From positions 372,001-436,000 of the forward strand of contig JAFDXK010000005.1 in NCBI GenBank assembly GCA_018267965.1: a stretch of 64,000 nucleotides of DNA, read 5' to 3'. The notes beneath the pieces are model-generated. The model saw only the letters and a list, made by a program, of their open reading frames with translations. It searched no databases and was not told the DNA's origin. This stretch comes from Bacteroidota bacterium (lineage in GTDB: Bacteria; Bacteroidota; Bacteroidia; Chitinophagales; Chitinophagaceae). A program made the translations under genes and the position numbers. Shown here in pieces: positions 25,807 through 34,536 of this stretch; the stretch's first letter is position 1; every line of letters starts with the position of its first letter.

Positions 25807-27354
25807 ATGGCAATTATTAACAATAAATATCTACCGGGGCTCCTCCTGTTCCTTGCCATGTTGATCATCAGCCTGTTTAATTATAAAGATTATGGCGTAG
25901 CGTACGACGAGCCCATACAACGCGAGATGGGCATTGTTAGCTATAAATATGCTTTCGAGGGCGATACTACTCTCAATCATTATAGCGAACGAGACCACGG
26001 CACAGCGTTTGAAGTACCTCTTATTATCGCAGAAAAGATTTTCCATCTTACGGATTCAAGAGAAATCTATTTATCAAGGCATTTAATAACGCACCTGTTC
26101 TTTTTGCTGAGCGCATTGTGCCTGTATGTTTTAGCATTACGATTATTCGACAGCCGTTTATTTGCATCAATGGCTTTTCTATTATTGGTCTGCAACCCAC
26201 GTATATATGCGCATTCGTTTTTTAACAGCAAAGACTTACCCTTTCTATCTGCATTTCTGATTTCACTACTCTTATCACAAATAGCTTTTTCAAAAGAAAA
26301 ACTGATTTGGTTTACTTTGCTTGGAATAGGTTGCGGTTACACTTCAGGTATAAGAATAATGGGAATAATGTTAGTGTCAATCATTATCCTCCTTTTAGTA
26401 ACAGATATTTTCAAGAGCCTGAAGGAGAAAAGGAGATTATCTGTAACACTTAAGCAATTATCCGTGTTTCTGTTTTCATTTTGTGCTACTATTTACATAT
26501 CATGGCCATATCTGTGGGCAAACCCTATAGACCATGCGATAGAAACATTTCAAAGCTTCTCAAAATTCAGGTGGGATGGTGTTTTTCTGTTCATGGGTAA
26601 AGATTATTTCCCTGCTGCAATGCCAATGCCGTTATATTATATTCCTGTCTGGTTTTGCATAACAACGCCGCTGTTTTTATTGCTAACAGCCTTGTATGCA
26701 ATTACCCGATTAAGCATTGCATTCATAAAAAACCCTTCGCAATATCTGAGTAGGACAAACGAACGAAACTACTTACTATACGCTGCTTGTTTTATTGCGC
26801 CTGTGTTAATGATTATCGTTTTACATTCTGTAGTGTATGACGACTGGCGACATATGTACTTTATTTACCCACCCTTCATTCTTGTATCACTATACGGTAT
26901 CAAAAACATAAAAAACAACATCATAAGAATCACTGCAATATCTGGTTGTCTCGCTACTATTACCTCACTATCTATTTTCATGATTGAAGAACACCCTTAT
27001 CAGCAAGTTTATTTCAACAGACTGGTTTCGCACAAGGACGAATACCTGCGAAAGAATTACGACCTGGAATATTGGGGCTTATCTATACGTGAATCTCTGG
27101 AGTACATTTTACAACACGACAACAGAGATACGATTAGAGTATACGGTCTATATCCTTTGATAGATAATAACAAACTCATTCTGCCAAAAGCAGAAAGAGA
27201 ACGTATTAAAATGGTATGGGAAGATGAAAATCCGGATTATTTAGTTACCGTATTTCGCGGGCACAAAGATGATTTTACCGGCAATATCAAAACAGTGTAT
27301 GAACGCAAAATGTTCAACAGCACCTTTATGAGAGTCTATAAATTCAACAAATAA
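25807..27354 (+). CDS. GT-C-type membrane glycosyltransferase
   Basis: 515-residue polytopic protein with about 10-11 membrane segments. Near the first periplasmic loop it has YDEPIQRE (about 34-41), where the acidic pair is typical of the metal or catalytic site of GT-C enzymes that use polyprenyl-phosphate sugars. Other motifs: NPRIYAHSFFNSKDLPF, SGIRIMG, YDDWRHMYFIYP (about 346) and EEHPYQQVYFN. The same motif series occurs in the protein at 53728-55668, so the two are distant paralogues. The sugar and acceptor are unknown. The protein is alone on the plus strand, convergent with a TPR gene three bases from its stop. Confidence 0.8.
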   Translation: MAIINNKYLPGLLLFLAMLIISLFNYKDYGVAYDEPIQREMGIVSYKYAFEGDTTLNHYSERDHGTAFEVPLIIAEKIFHLTDSREIYLSRHLITHLFFLLSALCLYVLALRLFDSRLFASMAFLLLVCNPRIYAHSFFNSKDLPFLSAFLISLLLSQIAFSKEKLIWFTLLGIGCGYTSGIRIMGIMLVSIIILLLVTDIFKSLKEKRRLSVTLKQLSVFLFSFCATIYISWPYLWANPIDHAIETFQSFSKFRWDGVFLFMGKDYFPAAMPMPLYYIPVWFCITTPLFLLLTALYAITRLSIAFIKNPSQYLSRTNERNYLLYAACFIAPVLMIIVLHSVVYDDWRHMYFIYPPFILVSLYGIKNIKNNIIRITAISGCLATITSLSIFMIEEHPYQQVYFNRLVSHKDEYLRKNYDLEYWGLSIRESLEYILQHDNRDTIRVYGLYPLIDNNKLILPKAERERIKMVWEDENPDYLVTVFRGHKDDFTGNIKTVYERKMFNSTFMRVYKFNK

Positions 27355-27356
27355 TC

Positions 27357-28022
27357 TTATCCGGGAATCCTGGCCATGTATTTGGCCATTTCTTTTACCT
27401 GGCTTACTATCTGTTCATTAGTAGCTTTGCAAGATTTTGCTTTATTGAAATACAACTTAGCGCTTTTAAAATCCCGGCGTTCAATACATATACTTGATAA
27501 TTGCAGGAAAGCTGTGGCCTTACTATCCTCATCAGGCAGACCTATTTTGATAGCCTTACGCAGATTTTCAAGTGCTTCTTTTTTATTACCCTTCTTATAT
27601 GCTATGCTACCCAGTTGCAGGTAAGCTGTGCCCTCATATTCTTTTTCAGGCATACCCGCTTCAAGTCCTTTCTTCAAATCAGACTCTGCTTGGTCCAGAT
27701 CTTCACCCATAGTGCTGAAATTTGCCTTGAGCATGTAGAAAGAAGAGCGTACAGGCTTGTATAACAGGTTAGGATATTTTACGCTGTTAATCAATTTCTG
27801 CGCACCCTCCATATCACCATTTTCTACGTAACCCTGTATCAAAGTCATTGGGCCTATCATAAAATGAGCCGCAACCATAATGATGGCTATTAAAAATGGC
27901 AACCATGCCAACCACCAGCCACCGGCAGTATTGGTGAACCCTAACCACAAACCCAAAGCAATGAGGGCTATGCCAAGCCAAAGACGATTTGCAACTATAA
28001 AACGGCGTAATATACTCTTCAT
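27357..28022 (-). CDS. Membrane-anchored TPR protein
   Basis: 221 residues: two N-terminal membrane segments (about 13-31 and 38-60, with GGWWLAWLPFLIAIIMVAAHF) and then at least four TPR-like helical repeats (about 62-210), for example EYEGTAYLQLGSIAYKKGNK and DSKATAFLQLSSICIERRD. TPR domains mediate protein contacts; the partner is unknown. The gene ends two bases from the stop of the convergent glycosyltransferase. Confidence 0.8.
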   Translation of the reverse strand: MKSILRRFIVANRLWLGIALIALGLWLGFTNTAGGWWLAWLPFLIAIIMVAAHFMIGPMTLIQGYVENGDMEGAQKLINSVKYPNLLYKPVRSSFYMLKANFSTMGEDLDQAESDLKKGLEAGMPEKEYEGTAYLQLGSIAYKKGNKKEALENLRKAIKIGLPDEDSKATAFLQLSSICIERRDFKSAKLYFNKAKSCKATNEQIVSQVKEMAKYMARIPG

Positions 28023-28117
28023 GAATTATTAAATAGGCTGCAAATATATATCTAATTGCTGAATGGCTCTATTGTCTGTGGCGTAATACATACCGATATA
28101 TAATAAATATTCACGTA

Positions 28118-28149
28118 TTGGGGTATTGCGGCATTAGATATTACTTTTG
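28118..28149 (+). promoter_or_regulatory. Promoter of the methyltransferase/PAP2 operon
   Basis: -33 TTG (28118-28120), 21-base spacer, -7 TACTTTTG (28142-28149). The start codon at 28160 is 10 bases on. Confidence 0.65.
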
Positions 28150-28159
28150 TGCTACGAAT

Positions 28160-28897
28160 ATGGAAAAGGCAGATTGGTACGAAAGCTGGTTCAGTTCACC
28201 CTACTACAAGATATTATATCAAAACAGGGACGAATTAGAAGCTCAGGCTTTTGTTGAAAAACTATTGGTCTATCTCAATCCGCCGCAAAATTGTAAAATG
28301 TTAGATATAGCCTGTGGTGAGGGCAGATTTGCCATACAACTTGCAGAACATGGGTACGATATTACAGGCATCGATTTATCCCACCAAAGCATAGAAAAGG
28401 CAAAAGCATCTGAAGATGAGCATTTACACTTCTACGTGCATGATATGCGTTTACCGTTCTACATCAATTATTTCGATTACGCTTTCAACTTTTTTACCAG
28501 CTTCGGGTATTTTGCGCATGACAGAGACCATCTGCTGGCTGCCAAATCATTTGCAGCATCTTTAAAAAAGCATGGATATTTAATCATAGACTATCTGAAT
28601 AAAGATTTCATTACTCAAACTATGACCTGCGAAGATACAATCAACAGAGGTAGTTATTCTTTCCACATCAAAAGAAGTATAGAAAACAACCATTTTGTAA
28701 AAAAGATACATTTTGTTGATGCTGATAGTAAACCCAGGAGTTACACAGAAACGGTTGCAGCATTTGCATTGTCAGATTTTATCAGAATGTTTAAAGCTGC
28801 AGGCTTAGCTTTGATTGCTACATTTGGAGATTATAACTTAAGCAGCTATCACCCGACAGACTCACCACGCATGGTGATGATATTTAAAAAGCAATAA
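28160..28897 (+). CDS. Class I SAM-dependent methyltransferase
   Basis: 245-residue methyltransferase from the ATG at 28160 (MEKADWYESWF); the earlier ATG-like starts lie inside the promoter. Seen: SAM motif I LDIACGEGRFAIQLAEHG (about 50-67), the acidic end of strand 2 ITGIDLS (about 70), VHDMRLPF and FNFFTSFGYF. It is annotated by fold only; the wording resembles small-molecule or lipid methyltransferases of the Methyltransf_25 type. Its stop codon is immediately followed by the GTG start of a PAP2 phosphatase, so the two are co-translated. Confidence 0.87.
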   Translation: MEKADWYESWFSSPYYKILYQNRDELEAQAFVEKLLVYLNPPQNCKMLDIACGEGRFAIQLAEHGYDITGIDLSHQSIEKAKASEDEHLHFYVHDMRLPFYINYFDYAFNFFTSFGYFAHDRDHLLAAKSFAASLKKHGYLIIDYLNKDFITQTMTCEDTINRGSYSFHIKRSIENNHFVKKIHFVDADSKPRSYTETVAAFALSDFIRMFKAAGLALIATFGDYNLSSYHPTDSPRMVMIFKKQ

Positions 28898-29503
28898 GTG
28901 CATAAACTTTTTGAAAAACTGGTACAATGGGATTATGAAGCATGGTATTATCTGAATACCGTGTGGCATAATGATGTGCTGGATGCTATTGTACCTTACC
29001 TACGCAATCAATGGACATGGGCACCACTCTATTTATTCCTGTTGCTTTTCATGACCATCAACTTTGGCCGTAAAGGCTGGATGTGGTGTGTGTTTTTCAT
29101 TCTCACATTTGCTTGCAGCGACCAAATTAGCGCTACGCTGATAAAACCCATATTTCACAGATTAAGGCCATGTAACAATCCTTATCTGACACTCATCATA
29201 CACCGATTGGTTGACTGTGGCAGCGGCTATAGCTTCCCTTCATCTCATGCAGCAAATCATTTTGCCCTGGCTGTTTTCGGCAGTGTTACATTAAGAAAAA
29301 CAATAAAAGGCATTTGGTTCATAGCCCTGTTGTGGGCATTGTCAGTTGCATATGCACAGGTATATGTTGGCGTACATTTTCCGTTAGATGTACTTACAGG
29401 GGCACTTATAGGTTTTATTGTAGGCTCAATTACAGGTTTGGTATATAATAAGGTCTACAATCTTAATAAGGTTAAAGAAACACCGGCTATCTCTTCGAGT
29501 TGA
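28898..29503 (+). CDS. PAP2-family membrane phosphatase
   Basis: 201-residue inner-membrane phosphatase (lipid phosphatase or undecaprenyl-diphosphatase type) with a GTG start that directly abuts the upstream stop codon. Five to six membrane segments. Seen: the three signature motifs KPIFHRLRP (about 88), PSSHAANHF (about 113; catalytic His) and SVAYAQVYVGVHFPLDV (about 150; second catalytic His). The active site faces the periplasm in this family. Pairing with a methyltransferase suggests lipid or carrier metabolism, but the substrate is unknown. The last 17 bases overlap the convergent gene. Confidence 0.9.
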   Translation: MHKLFEKLVQWDYEAWYYLNTVWHNDVLDAIVPYLRNQWTWAPLYLFLLLFMTINFGRKGWMWCVFFILTFACSDQISATLIKPIFHRLRPCNNPYLTLIIHRLVDCGSGYSFPSSHAANHFALAVFGSVTLRKTIKGIWFIALLWALSVAYAQVYVGVHFPLDVLTGALIGFIVGSITGLVYNKVYNLNKVKETPAISSS

Positions 29504-30203
29504 TGTATTTATTAAAATCGTCTTTAGAACTGCTGAATGTAAACTCACTTTCTAATTTCCAATAATTCTTTTTGTCCGTCACATTGTTGTAGCCCCATTT
29601 TGCAAATTCTACCCTGGTACTTTCAAAGCCAAGCCAGCTCAGCATCTCTCTCATTTGTTCTGTAGAATAGCTTCGTGTACCTAAAACCGATTGCATGAGT
29701 TTTTGCTTATCTGTATCCGTTATCCTGTCATCTACCCTTTGCTTCAGGTCCTGCATATCCTTTTTAGAAAAACTACCGTTATCATATATATCTTCACGGC
29801 TGTTATTGTTTGATGAATGATCATCAGCATACACTTGTTCGTCGCTATAGCTGCCGTCTATGAATTCTGTTTTGGCATAGAGCTTCTGCTCCTCCATATC
29901 ATACGTTAAGGTGGTGATTGTTCCTTTCGATATTCTCAGGTCAGCTTCATACATCACTCTTGCACGCCCACCCCTGCCGGATGTGTACGCAGTGTAACTG
30001 TAAATTTTCAAATAATGTCTTCCCGATGGCAAGTCACCCACAATAATGGATTTACCTACTTTATTGTAATTTCTTCCGTCTATTGATATAGTAAATGGTG
30101 AATTATCACTGAGTTTTACTTTTATAATACTTTTATTTCCCTTTTGTGCAAAAGCAAAAGAAGAGAACAGGGATAACAGAAGTGTACAAATTAATTTATT
30201 CAT
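29487..30203 (-). CDS. Secreted DUF4476-domain protein
   Basis: 238-residue exported protein: signal peptide (1-19, SFAFA), a beta domain (about 24-110, with FTISIDGRNYNKVG and LPSGRHYLKIYSY, a PEGA-like pattern) and a C-terminal DUF4476 domain (about 140-232, helical, with FSKKDMQDLKQRVDDRITDTDKQ split here, and MREMLSWLGFESTRVEFAKWGY). The region between is Asp/Asn/Ser rich. DUF4476 has no assigned function. Convergent with the PAP2 gene with a 17-base overlap. Confidence 0.8.
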   Translation of the reverse strand: MNKLICTLLLSLFSSFAFAQKGNKSIIKVKLSDNSPFTISIDGRNYNKVGKSIIVGDLPSGRHYLKIYSYTAYTSGRGGRARVMYEADLRISKGTITTLTYDMEEQKLYAKTEFIDGSYSDEQVYADDHSSNNNSREDIYDNGSFSKKDMQDLKQRVDDRITDTDKQKLMQSVLGTRSYSTEQMREMLSWLGFESTRVEFAKWGYNNVTDKKNYWKLESEFTFSSSKDDFNKYINSKR

Positions 30204-30276
30204 ATCGTTACTTTGATTGTGAAATTATGAAGAAGTAATCTGCCCTTAGGAGCATAATATCATTTTCGTTTTCAAT

Positions 30277-31017
30277 TTAACCCTGCATTAACACAGCACA
30301 TATAATACCGGCTGACACAGCCGCATTCAGTGATTCTGCTCCACCCTTGCCGGGTATTTTAATCTTTTTTGTCACTTTACTCAACAAATCGGCTGATAAG
30401 CCCTTCGATTCATTACCAATAAGAATAATAGCTTTATCCGGCCTCGACATATTATAAATATTTTCACCGTCAAGAGTTGCAGCCAATACAGGCAGACTTG
30501 TATTAAGGAGAAAATCTGAAAGGTTACCGCTATGTAATGCAACCCTCAGATGCCCGCCCATAGCAGATTGAACTACTTTAGGATTAAAGAAATCAACACT
30601 ATCCTCTGATGCTAAAATGTGTTTGATTCCAAACCAGTCTGCTATACGAATTATTGTACCCATATTACCTGGGTCTTGTATTTTATCTAATGCAATACAC
30701 CAGTCATCTATATTTTCTACACTTTTTTCAGGCGGATACTGCAACTCTAACAGCACTTTGTTGGGTGTTTGCAAACCTGATATAGCCTGCAATTGGTACT
30801 CTTCTACAATGATGACTTCAGCTTCTCTATGCTTTGAAATTGCGGCATCATTTTCATTTATCCATTCCTGCAGTGCTATTATCTTATGGATATTCCAATC
30901 ACTGTTCAGCCATTCTTTTGCAATTTTATCCCCTTCTGCCACAAATGCTTTATGCTCATCCCGATATTTTTGCTGAGATAATGACCGAATGTATTTATTT
31001 TGTGCGTTAGTAAGCAT
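30277..31017 (-). CDS. TrmH/SpoU-family RNA methyltransferase
   Basis: 246-residue SPOUT methyltransferase from the ATG at 31017. Seen: the N-terminal substrate-binding domain (NKYIRSLSQQKYRDEHKAFVAEG), then motif 1 LDKIQDPGNMGTIIRIADWFG (split: LDKIQDPGNMGT, IIRIADWFG; about 128), motif 2 IILIGNESKGLS (about 200) and motif 3 IKIPGKGGAESLNAAVSAGI (about 222), which form the SAM-binding trefoil knot. It probably 2'-O-methylates a tRNA or rRNA. A -7 element TATTTTTG at 31031-31024 (minus strand) puts the transcript start at or next to the ATG. The start lies only 36 bases from the divergent TamL start. Confidence 0.92.
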   Translation of the reverse strand: MLTNAQNKYIRSLSQQKYRDEHKAFVAEGDKIAKEWLNSDWNIHKIIALQEWINENDAAISKHREAEVIIVEEYQLQAISGLQTPNKVLLELQYPPEKSVENIDDWCIALDKIQDPGNMGTIIRIADWFGIKHILASEDSVDFFNPKVVQSAMGGHLRVALHSGNLSDFLLNTSLPVLAATLDGENIYNMSRPDKAIILIGNESKGLSADLLSKVTKKIKIPGKGGAESLNAAVSAGIICAVLMQG

Positions 31018-31053
31018 GAAGGACAAAAATAACTAATTGTTGCAAGCTATAAT

Positions 31054-33531
31054 ATGAATCTGTCAAGAATTGTAAACATCCGCTTAATTTGCTGGCTTGC
31101 TATTATTGTCATTTTCACCAGTTGTAATGCAACAAAAAATGTCCCAAAAGACAAATACCTGCTCAGGAACAATTCACTCACCTTAAAAGCTTCTGTATCG
31201 CTTACTCAAAAAGGGCAATTGAAAGAAAGTATCACAAAACTCTACGCTCAAAAAATAAACAATTATGCCTTTGGCATTATACCATTTAAAGTAGGAAAGT
31301 ATAATCGTGTGTATGAAAAGTATCAAAAAAAACCCGGACGATATGTAATAAAGTCAAGAGGTATTATTCCGCCTGTTTTATATGATACGGTAGCAAAGAA
31401 AGTATTTGAGGCACCTGTAGTTTATGATAGCTCGCTAAAAAAGAAAACTGCTACAAACATTAAGTCATTCCTTTTTAATAAAGGTTTCTTCTACGCAAAA
31501 GTATCTGACACTACTATATTTAAAGGCAGGAAAGCGTTTGTAAAATACAAAGTAGAGACGGGCACTAACTACCTTATCAACAACATCAAACTGGACATCA
31601 TAGACAGTGCCACCAATGACCTGGTTGCTAAAAGCATGCCTCAAACCATTTTAAAAAAAGGCACAGATTTTTCATACGACCTGTGCGAGCAGGAAAGAAG
31701 CCGCATCACCAACATTCTGAGAGATTGGGGATATTACAAATTCACAAATGACAATATCAGTTTTAAGCTTGATACACTAAACAAAAATTATTTCAGAAAT
31801 ACCGAGAGTGCAATCGAAAGTGCACTTGATTTTATAGCCCAGCAAAGCAATAAAAAGAAACCTACACTTGATATAAAAATCATCATCCGCTGCGAGGAGG
31901 ATACTAACTATGATTGCTATAAGCGTTACGGGATAGGCAGGATGCGCATATTCCCTGATTTTGAATCTAACAAGGATTTCCGCGACACCTCAATGATTCA
32001 AACAAAACAAGAAGGGGTACTCTTTAAATATCACAAACGCTATGTCAATGAAAATGTATTACTGCGCCATATGCCAATGGTGCCCGGCAGATATTATTCT
32101 CAAACAGAATACGACCAGACCTTAACAAAGCTAAATGACCTGGGCATCTTCCAATCAATACGCATTACTTTCAGGGAAGATACGCTTGACCCTTGGATAA
32201 TTAATTGCAACGTTGCAATGACACCCAATGATAAATACACCTACAATACCAGTTGGGAGTTGTCTAACGGTACAACATATACCGCAGGTTCTAATCTTAC
32301 CGTCAGCCTGCTGAATAGAAATTTTGGCAAAGGGGCCAACCTGCTGACTACATCTGTTACAGGTGGCGTTGAAACAACTTATGATACCACATCCCGTAGT
32401 TTGAAACTATTAACCAAAAGTATCGGGGCTAACATAAGCCTTGATATGCCTAAGTTTTTATTTCCGCTAAAACAGTCAGAGATAAGTAGCTACAACACTC
32501 CACGTACTATTTTCAGCGCAGGTATTAACTTTCTCGACAGGGTTAACTATTTCCAGTTGACAAACATCTCAGGCAATTTCATGTACAAATGGAAAGAGAC
32601 TAAAACTAAAAACTGGGAGGTATCGCCTGTATTCATCAACATTATCGACATCCATAACATTTCTCCTCTTTTCCAGCAAAGGCTCGATTCTAACCAGTAT
32701 TTAAAAAACAGCTATAGCCCTGCATTTATTGAAGGTGAAAATGTAGCACGTGTATTGTCTGACAAAGAAGTAAAACATGGGCGTAATTATAATTACCTGA
32801 GGTTAAGTTTTGAAGAAGCAGGTGGATTGATGAAAGGCATTAGCCTTATCACACCGATAAAGTCATTTTCCCAGTATGTTAAGTTTGATGTAGACGCCCA
32901 GCATTTCTTCACATGGCTGCATTCTATGGTTGCTATGAGGCTACAAATTGGCGTGGGTATTCCATATGATAATTCCAGCACGCTACCTTATGTAAAACAA
33001 TATTTTGTTGGTGGTGCAAATAGCCTGAGAGGATACCGCATACGCACACTTGGCCCCGGCAGTTATCTGGACACTTCTGCAGCGGCAGCCACTGCAATCA
33101 TTGACCGCATCGGTGATATTAAATTAGAATACAGCACAGAGTACAGGTATGATATTGTAAAACTATTTTCAGGCACAATAAATCTGAATGGGGCAGTATT
33201 TATTGATGCCGGTAATATTTGGTTAGCCGAAAACAAAAAAGATATTGCGACTGGCCAATCATATTATCCGAATGGTGAATTTGCTTTTAGCAAGCTATAT
33301 AAAGACCTTGCCATATCTGGCGGTACAGGTTTGCGTTTAGATGTAGCAGGCTTCTTTCTATTCAGGGTAGATGTGGGCTTCCCTCTTAAAAAGCCATATT
33401 ACTTTAATGGCACTGTACCAAAATACTATTATGGTGCAGATGGTTGGGTCATTGATCAGATTCACTTAGATAAAAGCGATTGGCGCAAGAGTAACCTGGT
33501 ATGGAACTTTGCCATAGGTTATCCGTTCTAA
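31054..33531 (+). CDS. TamL-type BamA/TamA (Omp85) lipoprotein
   Basis: 825-residue Omp85-family outer-membrane protein with a lipobox FTSC (Cys24). The NATKNVPKDKYLLRNNSL start after the Cys is typical of TamL, the Bacteroidota lipoprotein form of TamA. Seen: POTRA-like repeats (about 40-350), including FLFNKGFFYAKVSDT and RITNILRDWGYYKF, then a 16-strand-type barrel with YFVGGANSLRGYRIRTLGPG (about 650-668), the conserved VGG(A)xxxRGY loop motif of the family, and a C-terminal strand ending LVWNFAIGYPF. It would help insert or assemble outer-membrane proteins or lipids together with a TamB partner not present here. Confidence 0.92.
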   Translation: MNLSRIVNIRLICWLAIIVIFTSCNATKNVPKDKYLLRNNSLTLKASVSLTQKGQLKESITKLYAQKINNYAFGIIPFKVGKYNRVYEKYQKKPGRYVIKSRGIIPPVLYDTVAKKVFEAPVVYDSSLKKKTATNIKSFLFNKGFFYAKVSDTTIFKGRKAFVKYKVETGTNYLINNIKLDIIDSATNDLVAKSMPQTILKKGTDFSYDLCEQERSRITNILRDWGYYKFTNDNISFKLDTLNKNYFRNTESAIESALDFIAQQSNKKKPTLDIKIIIRCEEDTNYDCYKRYGIGRMRIFPDFESNKDFRDTSMIQTKQEGVLFKYHKRYVNENVLLRHMPMVPGRYYSQTEYDQTLTKLNDLGIFQSIRITFREDTLDPWIINCNVAMTPNDKYTYNTSWELSNGTTYTAGSNLTVSLLNRNFGKGANLLTTSVTGGVETTYDTTSRSLKLLTKSIGANISLDMPKFLFPLKQSEISSYNTPRTIFSAGINFLDRVNYFQLTNISGNFMYKWKETKTKNWEVSPVFINIIDIHNISPLFQQRLDSNQYLKNSYSPAFIEGENVARVLSDKEVKHGRNYNYLRLSFEEAGGLMKGISLITPIKSFSQYVKFDVDAQHFFTWLHSMVAMRLQIGVGIPYDNSSTLPYVKQYFVGGANSLRGYRIRTLGPGSYLDTSAAAATAIIDRIGDIKLEYSTEYRYDIVKLFSGTINLNGAVFIDAGNIWLAENKKDIATGQSYYPNGEFAFSKLYKDLAISGGTGLRLDVAGFFLFRVDVGFPLKKPYYFNGTVPKYYYGADGWVIDQIHLDKSDWRKSNLVWNFAIGYPF

Positions 33532-33540
33532 TAGCTGCTT

Positions 33541-33571
33541 TTGGGCATACAAAGGGCTTTTAATACCTTTG
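33541..33571 (+). promoter_or_regulatory. Promoter of the arginase-family gene
   Basis: -33 TTG (33541-33543), 20-base spacer, -7 TACCTTTG (33564-33571). The ATG at 33579 is 7 bases on. Confidence 0.75.
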
Positions 33572-33578
33572 GCTCAAT

Positions 33579-34526
33579 ATGCGCAATATTAAAATCATTG
33601 AAGTACGTTCAGAGATTGGTGCGGGTACCAGGGGTGCCAGCTTAGGTATAGATGCTATTAAAATTGCTGCTCTCGACTTTATGAGCAGTTTCTTCGTAAA
33701 CTTTCCATCAGAAGTAGTAGAGAATGAAAACAAGTTATTATACGAACCTGTAGCCTCTCCGTACGCAAAACGCATACAAGGCGTACTTACCATGTACGAA
33801 AGGGTAGCCAAATCTGTATCCGAGACATTAAAGTCAGGCCTATTTCCTCTTGTTCTTGCGGGCGACCACAGTACTGCGGGCGGTACCATTGCAGGCATCA
33901 AAATGGCTAAGCCTAAAAACAAATTGGGCGTGATATGGATAGATGCGCATTCTGACATACACACACCGTACACCACCCCATCCGGCAATATGCATGGCAT
34001 GCCTCTAGCAACTGCTATGGCATTTGACAATACTGAAAACCAGGTACACTCTCCCGACCAACAAACAATAGACCTTTGGAATAAACTAAAAAACATTGGA
34101 AAGATATCTCCAAAAATTAATCCTGAGGATATTGTATATATAGCGCTTCGTGATTTTGAACGTGAAGAAGAATTCCTGTTAAAAAAACACAACATCAAAG
34201 TAATACCCGTACAGGAAGTAAGACGTAAAGGTGTTGAGAATGTAGTGCGTCAAACCTTATTGCACTTAAGCCATTGCGATGATATTTATGTTTCTTTTGA
34301 TGTAGATAGCCTTGATAGCTCTATATCAAGAGGAACAGGCACACCTGTTAGCAATGGGTTAAAAGAACGCGAAGCAGAAGACCTTATGGCTTCCTTTATG
34401 CAGAATCATAAGATATGTTGTTTCGAGATAGCGGAAGTAAATCCGACGTTAGATAAAGAAAATTTGATGGCAGAAATTGCTTTCAATATTCTGCAACGCA
34501 GTGTGAACTTGTTGCTTGTAAACTAA
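33579..34526 (+). CDS. Arginase/agmatinase-family enzyme
   Basis: 315-residue binuclear manganese hydrolase. Seen: LAGDHSTAGG (about 91; His ligand), WIDAHSDIHTPYTTPSGN (about 117-134; three Asp/His ligands plus substrate-binding Asn) and SFDVDSLDSSISRGTGTP (about 236; two Asp ligands and the conserved GTGTP). The TPSGNMHGMPL wording fits arginase (arginine to ornithine and urea) better than agmatinase. Single gene with a close promoter and nearly no leader. It converges with the T9SS gene at 34537. Urea or ornithine use cannot be judged from this window. Confidence 0.9.
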   Translation: MRNIKIIEVRSEIGAGTRGASLGIDAIKIAALDFMSSFFVNFPSEVVENENKLLYEPVASPYAKRIQGVLTMYERVAKSVSETLKSGLFPLVLAGDHSTAGGTIAGIKMAKPKNKLGVIWIDAHSDIHTPYTTPSGNMHGMPLATAMAFDNTENQVHSPDQQTIDLWNKLKNIGKISPKINPEDIVYIALRDFEREEEFLLKKHNIKVIPVQEVRRKGVENVVRQTLLHLSHCDDIYVSFDVDSLDSSISRGTGTPVSNGLKEREAEDLMASFMQNHKICCFEIAEVNPTLDKENLMAEIAFNILQRSVNLLLVN

Positions 34527-34536
34527 ATAGTAACAC

